From JADLHS01 sp039806955 (GTDB lineage: Bacteria; Verrucomicrobiota; Verrucomicrobiia; Limisphaerales; JADLHS01): 64,000 bases of DNA. Shown here in pieces: positions 1-8,275 of the stretch. How positions within the stretch are numbered: the first letter of the stretch is position 1; each line of letters begins with the position of its first letter. The stretch is taken from positions 1 to 64,000 of the forward strand of contig JBDHQI010000024.1 of the NCBI GenBank assembly GCA_039806955.1, read 5' to 3'. The position numbers and the translations under genes were made by a program. The notes under the pieces were generated by a model. The model was not told the origin of the DNA, searched no databases, and saw nothing but the letters and a program-made list of their open reading frames with translations.

Positions 1-2
1 GG

Positions 3-1040
3 GCGACGCTGACCGGCAGTGCGGCGGGGAACTACAGTTTGACTGCGGTGGGGACGACGACGGCCAACATCACGGCGAAGAGTCTGACGGTGACGGGGCT
101 CACCGGGGCGAACAAGGTGTATGACGGGAACACAACGGCCAGCGCGAGCGGGACGGCGGCGTTGAGCGGGATCGTGAGTCCGGACGAGGTGACGCTGGGC
201 GGCACGCCGGTGTATGCGTTTGCGAGCGCCAGTGTGGGGACGGGGAAGGCGATCACGACGACGGGTTACACGCTGGGCGGGGCGGCGGCGGGGAACTACA
301 CGCTGACGCAGCCCGGGTTGAGCGGGGACATCACGGCGAAGAGTCTGACGGTGGTGGTCAATGCGAAGAACAAGGTTTACGGGACGGCGAACCCGGTGTT
401 GGACGCGGTAGTGACGGGGGCGGTGGGGAATGAGGTAATCGACTACACACTGACGACGACGGCGACGGAAGGGTCGGGGGCTGGACTGTATCTGATCACG
501 GTGACGCTGGGCTCGAATCCGAACTATAACGTGACGGCGACGGCGGGCCTGCTGGCGGTGATGAAAGCTCCATTAACAGTGAAGGCCGATGATCAGGTCC
601 GTGGATTTGGAGAAGCGAATCCGGCGTTGACGATCAGCTACTCGGGCTTTGTCAATGGTGAAGACGTTGGTGTCTTAGACAGCTTGCCCATTGCCACGAC
701 GGCCGCCACAACCAGCAGCCCGGTGGGATCATATCCGATAACTGTATCGGGCGGCAGTGACAATAATTACTCGTTTGTTTTTCTATCGGGCGTATTGACC
801 GTTACCGCTCCTCCACCAGTGATCACCGCGATTCATGGTGACGGAGCATTCGTAACCATCACATGGGAATCAGTTCCTGGTCGGGAATATCAATTGCAAT
901 ACACGGATGACTTGTCAGCTGCCAACTGGCAGGACTTGGGTGGACGCATCAGCGCACTTGGTACCGTAACTTCTGCTGAGGCGCCTCTCGAAATCGTGCC
1001 GCAACGGTTCTATCGAGTGGAACTCTTACCCATGCCATAA
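3..1040 (+). CDS. Secreted YDG/MBG-repeat protein, 3' end (5' truncated by window)
   Basis: The reading frame is open from base 3, so this is the C-terminal 345 residues of a larger protein. It shows YDG-type units ('NKVYDGNTTA', 'ITAKSLTV'), then an MBG_2-type unit ('KADDQVRGFGEANPALTI'), then a C-terminal module beginning 'YQLQYTDDLS' and ending 'RFYRVELLPMP'. Such tandem beta-sandwich units are typical of long exported adhesin-like or surface proteins; no enzymatic motif is seen. The DNA of the repeats is itself conserved: 67-92 recurs exactly at 328-353. The repeat part is visibly more GC-rich (41 of 60 bases in 121-180) than the C-terminal part (33 of 60 in 781-840). A related C-terminal module ends the protein at 47233-49293. 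Function beyond a surface or adhesive role is unknown. Confidence 0.85.
   Translation, partial: ATLTGSAAGNYSLTAVGTTTANITAKSLTVTGLTGANKVYDGNTTASASGTAALSGIVSPDEVTLGGTPVYAFASASVGTGKAITTTGYTLGGAAAGNYTLTQPGLSGDITAKSLTVVVNAKNKVYGTANPVLDAVVTGAVGNEVIDYTLTTTATEGSGAGLYLITVTLGSNPNYNVTATAGLLAVMKAPLTVKADDQVRGFGEANPALTISYSGFVNGEDVGVLDSLPIATTAATTSSPVGSYPITVSGGSDNNYSFVFLSGVLTVTAPPPVITAIHGDGAFVTITWESVPGREYQLQYTDDLSAANWQDLGGRISALGTVTSAEAPLEIVPQRFYRVELLPMP
67..353 (+). repeat. DNA-level direct repeats inside YDG/MBG domains
   Basis: The 26-base segment at 67-92 is repeated exactly at 328-353, and the 16 bases at 21-36 recur at 285-300. The spacings (261 and 264 bases) are whole codons and match one protein repeat of 87-88 residues. 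This points to recent duplication or conversion between units, and to a site where assemblies may collapse. Confidence 0.85.
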
Positions 1041-1284
1041 GTGAATCACAAAGTGTTTGGCTAAGCCCGATCCGAATATCTGCTTGCAAAGTGGGAGTTT
1101 TTTCCTACTTATGCGGTGAAGCCTATTGAAACTCCAGCGTGTAGATTGGCCGGGCTAGAGTGCTATCATTAGGAATGAGGTAGCTTGGATGTTGTAAGAG
1201 AGGAGCTGGAGTAGCGGATGGCTTTTACAAATCCCGATGAATGCCAACTTCGGGTCGGGGCTGCCGGCGGTTCAACAAGAGCAG
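1041..1284. other. Gap between MBG protein and glycan cluster
   Basis: No gene is supported here. A hairpin with 8-bp arms, one G-U pair included (1089-1096 with 1103-1110, loop GTTTTT), follows the MBG gene and could act as a weak terminator, although its T-run lies in the loop. AGGAG (1201-1205) and GGAG (1208-1211) precede an ATG at 1218 that opens only a 29-codon frame ending at 1305-1307. The promoter of the glycan cluster probably lies here, but I see no convincing -35/-10 pair. Confidence 0.5.
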
Positions 1285-1316
1285 ATGGCTTTTACAAATC
1301 TCGATGAATGCCAACT
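1217..1316 (+). repeat. 33-bp direct repeat at the start of the glycan cluster
   Basis: 1217-1249 and 1284-1316 agree at 32 of 33 positions. Read from their ATGs (1218 and 1285), both copies encode MAFTN[P/L]DECQLR. The first copy has a good ribosome-binding site (GGAG, six bases before ATG) but runs into a stop at 1305-1307. The second is in frame with the acyltransferase. The 67-base offset is not a multiple of three, so the copies cannot be read in one frame. Confidence 0.85.
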
Positions 1317-2112
1317 GAGATGCTCTAAATTTATGAAATTTAATGGTCGGAATGTTTTCATCAGCCCAAACGCGAAAATTGGTCGGAATGTCAAAATCGG
1401 GGATAATTGCGCCATCTACGATGCGGTGGAAATTGGGGATGACGCCATCATTTGCAATGATACCGTCATCGGCGAACCGTTGACCGCGTATTATTGCGAT
1501 CCCAATTATCAAAACCCGCCAACCATCATCGGGGAGAAATCCATCCTCCGTAGTCATTCGATTATCTACGCGGGTTGCAACATCGGGCCGGGATTTTCCT
1601 CCGGTCATCGCATGACCATTCGGGAGGGTACGGTCATCGGGGAATGTAGCTCGGTCGGAACAATGTCCGATCTACAGGGGCACGTGAAAATTGGCCGGCA
1701 CTGCCGTTTGCACAGCAATGTCCATCTGGCCCAAGGCAGCGTGGTTGGCGATTTTGTTTTTTTGTACCCTTACGTCGTGATGACCAATGATCCCTGTCCG
1801 CCTTCGACCGACATCCGGGGCGGGTACATCGGAAATTATACGCAAGTGGGGGTTCATGCGATTGTTTTGCCGGGCGTCAAAGTCGGCGAAAATTGCTTGA
1901 TCGGCGCCGCTACGGTGCTGAACAAGCGGGTGCCGGATTATTCGCTGGCGCTGGGGAATCCCATGAAAATCGTCATGGACGTGCGCCAATACGCCGCGAT
2001 GGGCAAAGGCCATCCTTATCCGTGGATGAAACGGTTCGACCGCGGGATGCCCTGGCAGGGGATCGGCTATGAGGCCTGGATGCAGAAGAAGAATGAAAGT
2101 AGTGCGGGATGA
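1285..2112 (+). CDS. Left-handed beta-helix (hexapeptide) acyltransferase
   Basis: A 275-residue protein with repeated hexapeptide units ('IGRNVKIGDN', 'VEIGDDAIIC', 'VKVGENCLIG'), the fold of LpxA/LpxD-type and sugar O- or N-acyltransferases. 'SSGHRM' near residue 122 offers a histidine that could be the general base. It overlaps the next gene by ATGA (2109-2112), so the two are translationally coupled. The acyl donor may be the acyl carrier protein two genes downstream, as in LpxA-type enzymes; this is inference. The start is uncertain: ATG 1285 lies in the second copy of the 33-bp repeat, ATG 1333 ('MKFNGRNVF') would give 259 residues, and ATG 1237 is also in frame. The exact sugar substrate cannot be told from sequence. 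Confidence 0.8.
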   Translation: MAFTNLDECQLRCSKFMKFNGRNVFISPNAKIGRNVKIGDNCAIYDAVEIGDDAIICNDTVIGEPLTAYYCDPNYQNPPTIIGEKSILRSHSIIYAGCNIGPGFSSGHRMTIREGTVIGECSSVGTMSDLQGHVKIGRHCRLHSNVHLAQGSVVGDFVFLYPYVVMTNDPCPPSTDIRGGYIGNYTQVGVHAIVLPGVKVGENCLIGAATVLNKRVPDYSLALGNPMKIVMDVRQYAAMGKGHPYPWMKRFDRGMPWQGIGYEAWMQKKNESSAG

Positions 2113-2531
2113 TTGTTGACCACATTGGGATCGTGGTTCGCTCTCTGGAGGATGGGATCCAGCAATGGTCGGAGATGTTTGGCTACGTCCAAAATTCTGA
2201 CATTGTGCTGAATTCCAGACAAGGCGTGCGGGTTGTTTTTCTGGCGAAAGACAATTCGATCACTATAAAATTGATAGCCCCAGCCGATGAAAAGTCTTCA
2301 GTATCTTTGTTCGCGCGTCGGGGTGGCGGCTTGCATCATTTGTGCTTTCGCTGTGATGATTTGCGAATCGAAATGCCGGTGTTAGAAGCCAAAGGCGCCA
2401 AATTTTTGGTGCCCCCGGAACCAGGCGAGGCTTTTAAAAACAAGGACATCGCCTTTTTTCTGGCGCGGAACAATCTCAACATCGAACTCATTGACACTGA
2501 AGAAAAACAGGGCTGGCCCAGATCGGATTAG
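2109..2531 (+). CDS. VOC-family protein, methylmalonyl-CoA-epimerase-like
   Basis: This 140-residue protein has the vicinal-oxygen-chelate fold signature of methylmalonyl-CoA epimerase and glyoxalase relatives: an early histidine ('DHIGIVV'), a second histidine region ('GGGLHHLCF') and a late glutamate ('NIELIDT'), which together can bind one divalent metal. Such enzymes epimerise or isomerise carbon next to a carbonyl or thioester. It sits between an acyltransferase, with which it overlaps by 4 bases, and an acyl carrier protein, so an acyl-thioester substrate used to decorate a sugar is plausible. A role in propionate metabolism is less likely because no mutase or carboxylase gene is near. 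Confidence 0.78.
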   Translation: MIVDHIGIVVRSLEDGIQQWSEMFGYVQNSDIVLNSRQGVRVVFLAKDNSITIKLIAPADEKSSVSLFARRGGGLHHLCFRCDDLRIEMPVLEAKGAKFLVPPEPGEAFKNKDIAFFLARNNLNIELIDTEEKQGWPRSD

Positions 2532-2602
2532 CCGGGCCGGTTCACATGGAACAACAATTTCAATCGCCATTTCCTGATGGCCAACCATAACTCAAACAAA
2601 TT

Positions 2603-2863
2603 ATGCCGCTGGATGAAGCTAGTCTGAAATCACAAATCAAAAAATTCATTGCCGAGAACATGTTGTTCAGTGGCGAAGGATTCACGCATGCCGATGACAC
2701 CTCGCTGCTCGAAGCGGGGATCATTGATTCCATCGGCGTGATGGAACTCGTCACCTTTGTGGGCAACACCTTCAAGGTCGCGGTCCCGCCCGAGGATATT
2801 CTGCCGGACAACTTTGATTCCGTCCAAAAGCTCGCGGATTACATCCGCCGAAAGCAGTCGTAA
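2603..2863 (+). CDS. Acyl carrier protein
   Basis: An 86-residue acidic helical protein with 'EAGIIDSIGVMELV', the usual DSxG/DSI context of the serine that carries 4'-phosphopantetheine, and a typical ACP tail ('FDSVQKLADYIRRKQS'). It is a discrete carrier inside the glycan cluster, not next to fab genes. Its likely partner is the AMP-forming ligase at 4897-6471, which could load an acid onto it. Hexapeptide acyltransferases at either end of the cluster could then unload it onto an amino sugar. The cargo is unknown. Confidence 0.88.
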   Translation: MPLDEASLKSQIKKFIAENMLFSGEGFTHADDTSLLEAGIIDSIGVMELVTFVGNTFKVAVPPEDILPDNFDSVQKLADYIRRKQS

Positions 2864-2881
2864 GTCTGTTTTGATCCAACG

Positions 2882-4903
2882 ATGTGTGCCATCGCCGGAA
2901 TCCTGAATCTTGCTGAAGTCTCCGCGCCGACGGAAGACGCGTTGCGGCGGATGCTGGCGATGATGCGGCATCGTGGGCCAGATCAGTTTGGGATTTATCT
3001 GTCGGATGAGGTGGCGCTGGGCAATGCGCGTCTCAGCATCGTTGATCTCTCGGGTGGACAACAACCCATCAGCAACGAAGACGAAACTTTGTGGATCGTT
3101 TTCAATGGCGAGATTTTCAATCACCTCGAACTCCGCGCCGATCTGGAGGCGAAGGGCCATCAATTCACGACGCACTGCGACACGGAAGTCATTCTCCACC
3201 TTTACGAGGAATACGGGCCGGAATGTCTGCGCCAACTCAATGGCCAGTTTGCAATCGCCATCTGGAACGAGCGCGACCGCTCGCTGTTCCTCGCGCGGGA
3301 TCGCGTGGGCGTCCGACCTTTGTTTTACACGCAAGCCGGTGGCGGCCTGATTTTCGCCTCGGAAATCAAATCCATCCTGACCGATGCGCGCGTGAAGGCG
3401 GAGCTTGATCCGCTGTCGCTCGACCAGATTTTCACCTATTGGAGTTCGCTCTCGCCGCGCACCTGTTTCCGCGACATCGTAGATTTGCCGCCGGGCCACT
3501 ATCTGCTGGCTAAAGGCGGGCAGGTGAGCGTGAAAGCGTTCTGGCGACCGGATTATTCCAGTACGGCAACGAATGTCTCGGCAACCAAAGAGCGTCCGCT
3601 CGCCGATTATGTTGCGGAGTTCCACGAACTGCTTCAGGACGCGGCTCGCATTCGTTTGCGGGCGGATGTGCCGGTGGGCGCGTATCTGAGCGGCGGCTTG
3701 GATTCCGCGGCCATCGCAGCGATTGTGCGAAAACTCGGCGTCAGCCGACTCGATACTTTTTCCATCGCGTTCAGCGACGAGAAATTTGACGAAAGCAAAT
3801 TTCAGCTTGAGATGGCAGCCTGCCTGGGCACGAAACATCATGTCGTCCAAGCAACACACGCCGACATTGGCAATGCTTTTCCCGATGTCATCTGGCATAC
3901 CGAGATTCCCATCCTACGCACGTCGCCGGTGCCAATGTTCCTGCTCTCAAAACTCGTTCGCGATCAGAAATTCAAAGTCGTGTTGACCGGTGAAGGCGCC
4001 GACGAATTTCTGGGCGGTTACGATATTTTCAAAGAGGCGAAGGTGCGACGGTTCTGGGCGCAACAGCCGGATTCCAAGTGGCGCTCGGCACTGCTCAAGC
4101 GGTTGTATCCCGACATTGATCTGAATGCGGCGGGCGCGTCTTATCTGGCCGCGTTCTTTGGTACGGGTTTGAAGGAAACCGGCGCGCCGGATTACTCGCA
4201 TGCCATCCGCTGGCGAAACACGCGTCGTGCCACGCGATTCTTTGCGAAGGATTTCGCGGCAGCGGTCGCGGAACAACAAAAGCACGAGTACAGTGCCGTC
4301 GCATATCCGGCGGGATTCGCGGACTGGGGTGCGCTCGAAAAAGCGCAGTATCTCGAAATCGTCACCTTCCTTTCGCAATACTTGTTGTCCGCTCAAGGCG
4401 ATCGCGTGGCGATGGCGCATTCAGTGGAAGGGCGTTATCCGTTCCTCGACGTTCGCGTGATGGAGTTCTGCAACCGGCTGCCCGCGCGGCTGAAACTGCG
4501 CGCTTTGACTGATAAGTTTCTACTGCGCCAACTCGCGAGCCAGTACCTGCCGGAACAAATCTGGAAGCGCCGCAAGCGCCCATATCGTGCGCCGATTCAC
4601 CGCAGCTTTTTCAACGCCGCTACGCCGGCGTATGTGCGGGAGTTGTTGTCCGATTCGCATGTGACCGCCTCCGGTATTTTCAATCCCATCGCCGTCCGCC
4701 AACTCGTCGCAAAACTGGAGCAGGGCAAGGCCATCGGTGAAACCGACGACATGGCATTAGTCGGCGTATTGTCCGCGCTGCTCGTGCAGCAGAAGTATGT
4801 CGCCAATTTCACGGCTGCGCCCGCATTGTCGGGTCGCGATGATGTGAAGGTCATCAGTCGGCGCAAGGCCGATCTTGCCAAACCGGTTGAAAGCGTATGT
4901 TAG
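2882..4903 (+). CDS. Asparagine-synthetase-like glutamine amidotransferase
   Basis: A 673-residue two-domain protein. The start MCAIAGIL puts the class II glutaminase nucleophile at Cys2, and 'RHRGPDQFG' and 'FNGEIFN' complete the glutaminase domain (about 1-210). The synthetase domain holds the pyrophosphate loop 'SGGLDS' at 270-275 and 'GEGADEFLGGY'. The enzyme takes ammonia from glutamine and amidates a carboxylate activated as an adenylate. Classical AsnB is about 550 residues and acts on aspartate. In glycan clusters the family is linked to uronamide formation (Wbm/WbpS-type proteins) and to the amidotransferases of PEP-CTERM/exosortase loci. The next gene overlaps it by 7 bases and is an AMP-forming ligase, again an exosortase-locus pairing, so a role in glycan modification is more likely than asparagine supply. 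Confidence 0.82.
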   Translation: MCAIAGILNLAEVSAPTEDALRRMLAMMRHRGPDQFGIYLSDEVALGNARLSIVDLSGGQQPISNEDETLWIVFNGEIFNHLELRADLEAKGHQFTTHCDTEVILHLYEEYGPECLRQLNGQFAIAIWNERDRSLFLARDRVGVRPLFYTQAGGGLIFASEIKSILTDARVKAELDPLSLDQIFTYWSSLSPRTCFRDIVDLPPGHYLLAKGGQVSVKAFWRPDYSSTATNVSATKERPLADYVAEFHELLQDAARIRLRADVPVGAYLSGGLDSAAIAAIVRKLGVSRLDTFSIAFSDEKFDESKFQLEMAACLGTKHHVVQATHADIGNAFPDVIWHTEIPILRTSPVPMFLLSKLVRDQKFKVVLTGEGADEFLGGYDIFKEAKVRRFWAQQPDSKWRSALLKRLYPDIDLNAAGASYLAAFFGTGLKETGAPDYSHAIRWRNTRRATRFFAKDFAAAVAEQQKHEYSAVAYPAGFADWGALEKAQYLEIVTFLSQYLLSAQGDRVAMAHSVEGRYPFLDVRVMEFCNRLPARLKLRALTDKFLLRQLASQYLPEQIWKRRKRPYRAPIHRSFFNAATPAYVRELLSDSHVTASGIFNPIAVRQLVAKLEQGKAIGETDDMALVGVLSALLVQQKYVANFTAAPALSGRDDVKVISRRKADLAKPVESVC

Positions 4904-6471
4904 TCCAAGCCATTCTGGAACAAGCCGCGCGCGCGCACCCGGACAAACCGGCGGCGTGGCACAATGGCGTCTGGAAAACCTACGGCGAACTCAATCGCCA
5001 GGCGGATCAGGTCGCGGCGTTTCTGGTCGGGTTGGCCGTGAAGCCGGGTGACCGGGTGGCGATTCTGCTGGAAAATTCCTTCGATTACATCGCCGCGCAC
5101 TTCGGCGCGTTGAAGGCTGGGGCCGTAGAAGTTTCGCTCAACACCGAACTCGCCGCCGATGGCCTGAAGCAGCTTCTGCTTGATTGCGAGGCGCAGGTGC
5201 TGATTGCGGCGAACAAATTCGCCAAGCAATGGATTGGTATTATCAGCGACTTGCCGGACTTGAAGCATCTCGTGCTGGATCAGGATTTGAAACGCGTTGC
5301 GTCGGGTGGCATGCCAGTGCCGTTGCATTTTCTGACGGAGGCTTATCAAACGGAAGCAGCTTCGGCTCCCAGCGTCCGGCGGATTGATCTCGATCTCGCG
5401 TCGTTGATTTACACCTCTGGTTCCACGGGCGAGCCGAAGGGCGTGATGTTGTCGCACCTGAACCTCACCAGCAACATGCAATCCATCGTGGCGTATCTCG
5501 GTTTGCAGTCGAGTGATCGCATGATGGTGGTGCTGCCGTTTTATTACGTGTATGGCCGCTCGTTGCTTTACAGTCATTTTCTCAGTGGCGGCTCGATTGT
5601 CATTGAGAACCGCTTCGCGTTTCCGGCCATTGTCCTGAACGGGATGCGGGACTTGGAAGTGACCGGTTTCGCCGGTGTGCCCTCAACATTTTCCATTCTG
5701 TTGAAAAAGACTGATCTCAAAGCGCGGCAATTTCCGAAGTTGCGGTTTGTCACGCAGGCAGGTGGCGGTATGGCTCCGGCGTTGCAGAAAGAGGTCGTCG
5801 AAGCGTTTCCGCAGGCGAAGGTCTTCGTCATGTATGGCAGCACCGAGGCCAGTCCGCGTTTGACGTACGTTGAACCCGATATGTTGCCGAGGAAATGGGG
5901 TTCGATTGGTCATGCGATTCCGAACGTAGAAGTCGTCGTGCTGGACGAATATGGCAAGCGCGTTCCGACCGGGACGTCGGGCGAGATTGCGGCGCGCGGT
6001 TCAAACATCATGATGGGCTATTGGAAATCGCCCGACGCAACGGCTGAAGTGTTGCGGAACGGCTATTACTACACCGGCGACCTCGGCTACCAAGACGCTG
6101 AGGGCTACATTTTCCTGACCGGTCGCGCGCGCGACATCATCAAAGCTGGCGGCAATCGCGTCAGCGCGAAGGAAATCGAAGACGTGGTGCTGGAAATCGC
6201 CGGGGTGCTGGAGACGGCGGTGATTGGTGTGCCGGATGAAGTATTGGGCGAGGCGATCAAGGCGTTCGTCGTTCGCTGCCACGCCACGTTGACTGAGGAA
6301 GATGTCAAAGTCCACCTGCAACGGCGGTTGCCCGCGTTCAAGCACCCGAAGTGGGTCGAGTTCCGCGAAGAACTCCCCAAGAACCAGTCCGGCAAGATTC
6401 TTAAAGCGGTGCTGCGGCAGGCGGAGACCGCCTCGCATCCGACGCAAACGTCCACTTTGCAAATTCACTAA
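4897..6471 (+). CDS. AMP-forming acyl-CoA/acyl-ACP ligase
   Basis: A 524-residue ANL-superfamily adenylating enzyme. Visible core motifs are the P-loop 'YTSGSTGEPKG' (172-182), 'YGSTEAS' (313-319), 'YYYTGDLGY', the hinge region 'GRARDIIKAGGNRVS' and the C-terminal lysine in 'PKNQSGKILKAVL'. It activates a carboxylic acid with ATP and passes it to CoA or a carrier-protein thiol. The start codon lies inside the end of the amidotransferase gene (7-base overlap), so the two are translationally coupled. A carrier protein lies 2 kb upstream in the same run. Length and pairing resemble the acyl-CoA ligases annotated in exosortase-associated loci. The acid cannot be named from sequence alone. Confidence 0.85.
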   Translation: MLVQAILEQAARAHPDKPAAWHNGVWKTYGELNRQADQVAAFLVGLAVKPGDRVAILLENSFDYIAAHFGALKAGAVEVSLNTELAADGLKQLLLDCEAQVLIAANKFAKQWIGIISDLPDLKHLVLDQDLKRVASGGMPVPLHFLTEAYQTEAASAPSVRRIDLDLASLIYTSGSTGEPKGVMLSHLNLTSNMQSIVAYLGLQSSDRMMVVLPFYYVYGRSLLYSHFLSGGSIVIENRFAFPAIVLNGMRDLEVTGFAGVPSTFSILLKKTDLKARQFPKLRFVTQAGGGMAPALQKEVVEAFPQAKVFVMYGSTEASPRLTYVEPDMLPRKWGSIGHAIPNVEVVVLDEYGKRVPTGTSGEIAARGSNIMMGYWKSPDATAEVLRNGYYYTGDLGYQDAEGYIFLTGRARDIIKAGGNRVSAKEIEDVVLEIAGVLETAVIGVPDEVLGEAIKAFVVRCHATLTEEDVKVHLQRRLPAFKHPKWVEFREELPKNQSGKILKAVLRQAETASHPTQTSTLQIH

Positions 6472-6498
6472 CTTAGACTAAACGAAACGAACCAAACT

Positions 6499-7485
6499 AT
6501 GGCCAAACCTTTCTCCCAAGATGTGCTGAACATTGATTACGCCGAACAGGTGCGGATCATCACGCGCGAAATCCAGAAGCTGCTCGCCAATTTCAAACGG
6601 CGCGGCGTAGTGCTCGGGCTTTCCGGCGGCATTGATAGTTCCTGCACGGCGGCGTTGGCGGTGAAGGCGGTGGGCAAGGAGCGCGTCTTCGGCATCCACA
6701 TGCCGGACTGCCATTCGTCCGAGGACACGCTGAGCTACAGCCAGGCCATCTCGAATCATTTCGGTTTTGATTCCGCCATCGAGGACATCACCAAGATTCT
6801 TGAATCGGTCGGCTGTTATTCGCGGCAGGAGAAGGCCATTCAGATGGTAATTCCTGAATACGGCCAGGACTGGAAGAGCAAGATCGTGCTGGAAAACATC
6901 CTGACCAATCAGGGCTTCAACTATTTCAGCGTCGTGGCGAAATCGCCGGATGGCAGGACGGTCAAGGCGAAGCTGCCGTTGGAAGCGTATCTCGGCGTGC
7001 TGGCGGCGACGAACTTCAAGCAACGCGTCCGCAAGATAATGGAGTATTATTACGCGGACAAATTGAACTTCGCAGTCGCGGGCACGCCGAACCGCTTGGA
7101 ATACGATCAAGGTTTCTTCGTGAAACTCGGTGACGGCGCGGCGGATTTCAAACCAATCGCGCATCTTTACAAGACGCAGGTGTACAAGCTGGCGGAATAT
7201 CTCGGTGTGCCGGAGAGGAATTGCAAACGCACGCCCACGACGGACACCTACAGCCTCGAACAGGGACAGGACGAATTTTATTTCTCGCTGCCGTACGAGA
7301 AAATGGATTTGTGTCTCTACGCGAAAAACCACGGCGTTTCCGCTGCGGAAGTCGCGCCGGTGGTCGGATTGACGCCGGAACAGGTCGAGAAAGTTTTCAA
7401 GGATATTGATATGAAGCGTTCCGCGACGCGGTATCTGCATTTGAAACCGCAACTGGTGGTGCCCGTGCCCGAATTGGACATCTGA
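6499..7485 (+). CDS. NAD-synthase-like ammonia-dependent ATP pyrophosphatase
   Basis: A 328-residue N-type ATP pyrophosphatase with 'LSGGIDSS' at 41-48 and the NadE-like stretch 'AGTPNRLEYDQGFF...GDGAADFKPIAHLYKTQV'. There is no N-terminal nitrilase-type glutaminase, so free ammonia or a partner must supply nitrogen. NadE makes NAD from deamido-NAD through an adenylate. This copy sits within a glycan cluster, 27 bases after an acyl ligase, and is longer than minimal bacterial NadE (about 275 residues), so it may amidate a sugar or acyl carboxylate. It could equally be the cell's only NAD synthase. nadD lies far away at 58204-58779. Confidence 0.72.
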   Translation: MAKPFSQDVLNIDYAEQVRIITREIQKLLANFKRRGVVLGLSGGIDSSCTAALAVKAVGKERVFGIHMPDCHSSEDTLSYSQAISNHFGFDSAIEDITKILESVGCYSRQEKAIQMVIPEYGQDWKSKIVLENILTNQGFNYFSVVAKSPDGRTVKAKLPLEAYLGVLAATNFKQRVRKIMEYYYADKLNFAVAGTPNRLEYDQGFFVKLGDGAADFKPIAHLYKTQVYKLAEYLGVPERNCKRTPTTDTYSLEQGQDEFYFSLPYEKMDLCLYAKNHGVSAAEVAPVVGLTPEQVEKVFKDIDMKRSATRYLHLKPQLVVPVPELDI

Positions 7486-7576
7486 TGATCAGCCGACAAG
7501 GCGTGATTGAGAAGAGAACGCTGAAAGGCAAAACTGGTGCAGCCCGACGCTTTGGTTGACCATCACTGATTGAATT

Positions 7577-8242
7577 ATGAGCAAGAGGTTAAACGACAGT
7601 TCCGGTCAGCCGATTGAGGTGGGCTTTGACCGACCGCAATGGCTGGCGAGTGCAGTGCGCGCCGAGCCGAGGGATTGGTTTTGTCACCCGGCGGCGATCG
7701 TGGAACATGGCGCAATCATCGGGAGTCGGACGCGTATCTGGGCTTTTGTCCACATCCTTCCTGACGCCAGAATTGGGGAGGATTGCAATATTTGCGATCA
7801 CACCTTCATTGAAGGCAATGTCGTGGTGGGCAATCGTGTTACGATTAAAACCAGCATTTCGCTGTGGAACGGCATGACCATCGAAGACGACGTGTTCCTC
7901 GGCCCGAACGCCTGTTTCACCAATGACAAGCAACCCCGCAGCAAACAATATCCGCTGGAATTTCCGCCGACGCTGTTGCGGCAGGGTTGCAGTATGGGCG
8001 CGAATTCCACCACCTTGCCGGGGTTGATCATTGGCCGTTACGCCATGGTCGGCGCGGGAGCGGTGGTCACCCGGAACGTGCCGGATTTCGGACTGGTTTT
8101 CGGCAATCCGGCCCGGCTCGTCGGCTGGGTTTGCAAATGCGGGATGCGTTTGCCGGCGGTCGAAGCGGGGCGATTGACCTGCGTCTGCGGACAGGCTTAC
8201 GAACAAGTGGGAGCAGAGGCAATTCGGCTGGTGCAAGCCTGA
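7577..8242 (+). CDS. Sugar N-acetyl/acyltransferase, FdtC/WbpD type with C-terminal Cys motif
   Basis: A 221-residue hexapeptide-repeat acyltransferase ('AAIVEHGAIIGSRTRIWAF', 'IGEDCNICDHTFIEG', 'GNPARLVGW'), the family that N-acylates UDP- or dTDP-amino sugars. After the helix comes a small tail 'CKCGMRL...CVCG', four cysteines that could bind zinc and that recur in this family. The next two genes are a 3,4-ketoisomerase and an aminotransferase, giving the FdtC-FdtA-FdtB (or QdtC-A-B) set. The likely reaction is acylation of dTDP-3-amino-3,6-dideoxyhexose. Whether the donor is acetyl-CoA or the acyl carrier protein at 2603-2863 is open. Confidence 0.8.
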   Translation: MSKRLNDSSGQPIEVGFDRPQWLASAVRAEPRDWFCHPAAIVEHGAIIGSRTRIWAFVHILPDARIGEDCNICDHTFIEGNVVVGNRVTIKTSISLWNGMTIEDDVFLGPNACFTNDKQPRSKQYPLEFPPTLLRQGCSMGANSTTLPGLIIGRYAMVGAGAVVTRNVPDFGLVFGNPARLVGWVCKCGMRLPAVEAGRLTCVCGQAYEQVGAEAIRLVQA

Positions 8243-8275
8243 GCCGCTCGGCGCCCGAAATTTTTTTGTAAAACT

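Noticed and set aside
21..353. CRISPR-like array from regular repeats
   Set aside because: The repeats are in frame, encode YDG/MBG domains and are spaced by whole protein units.
2109..2531. Methylmalonyl-CoA epimerase of propionate metabolism
   Set aside because: No mutase or carboxylase genes nearby; tight coupling to an acyltransferase gene in a glycan cluster favours another substrate.
2630..3898. 422-residue - strand open frame opposite the acyl carrier and amidotransferase genes
   Set aside because: Antisense shadow of two well-supported genes; low-complexity Arg/His/Asp-rich product.
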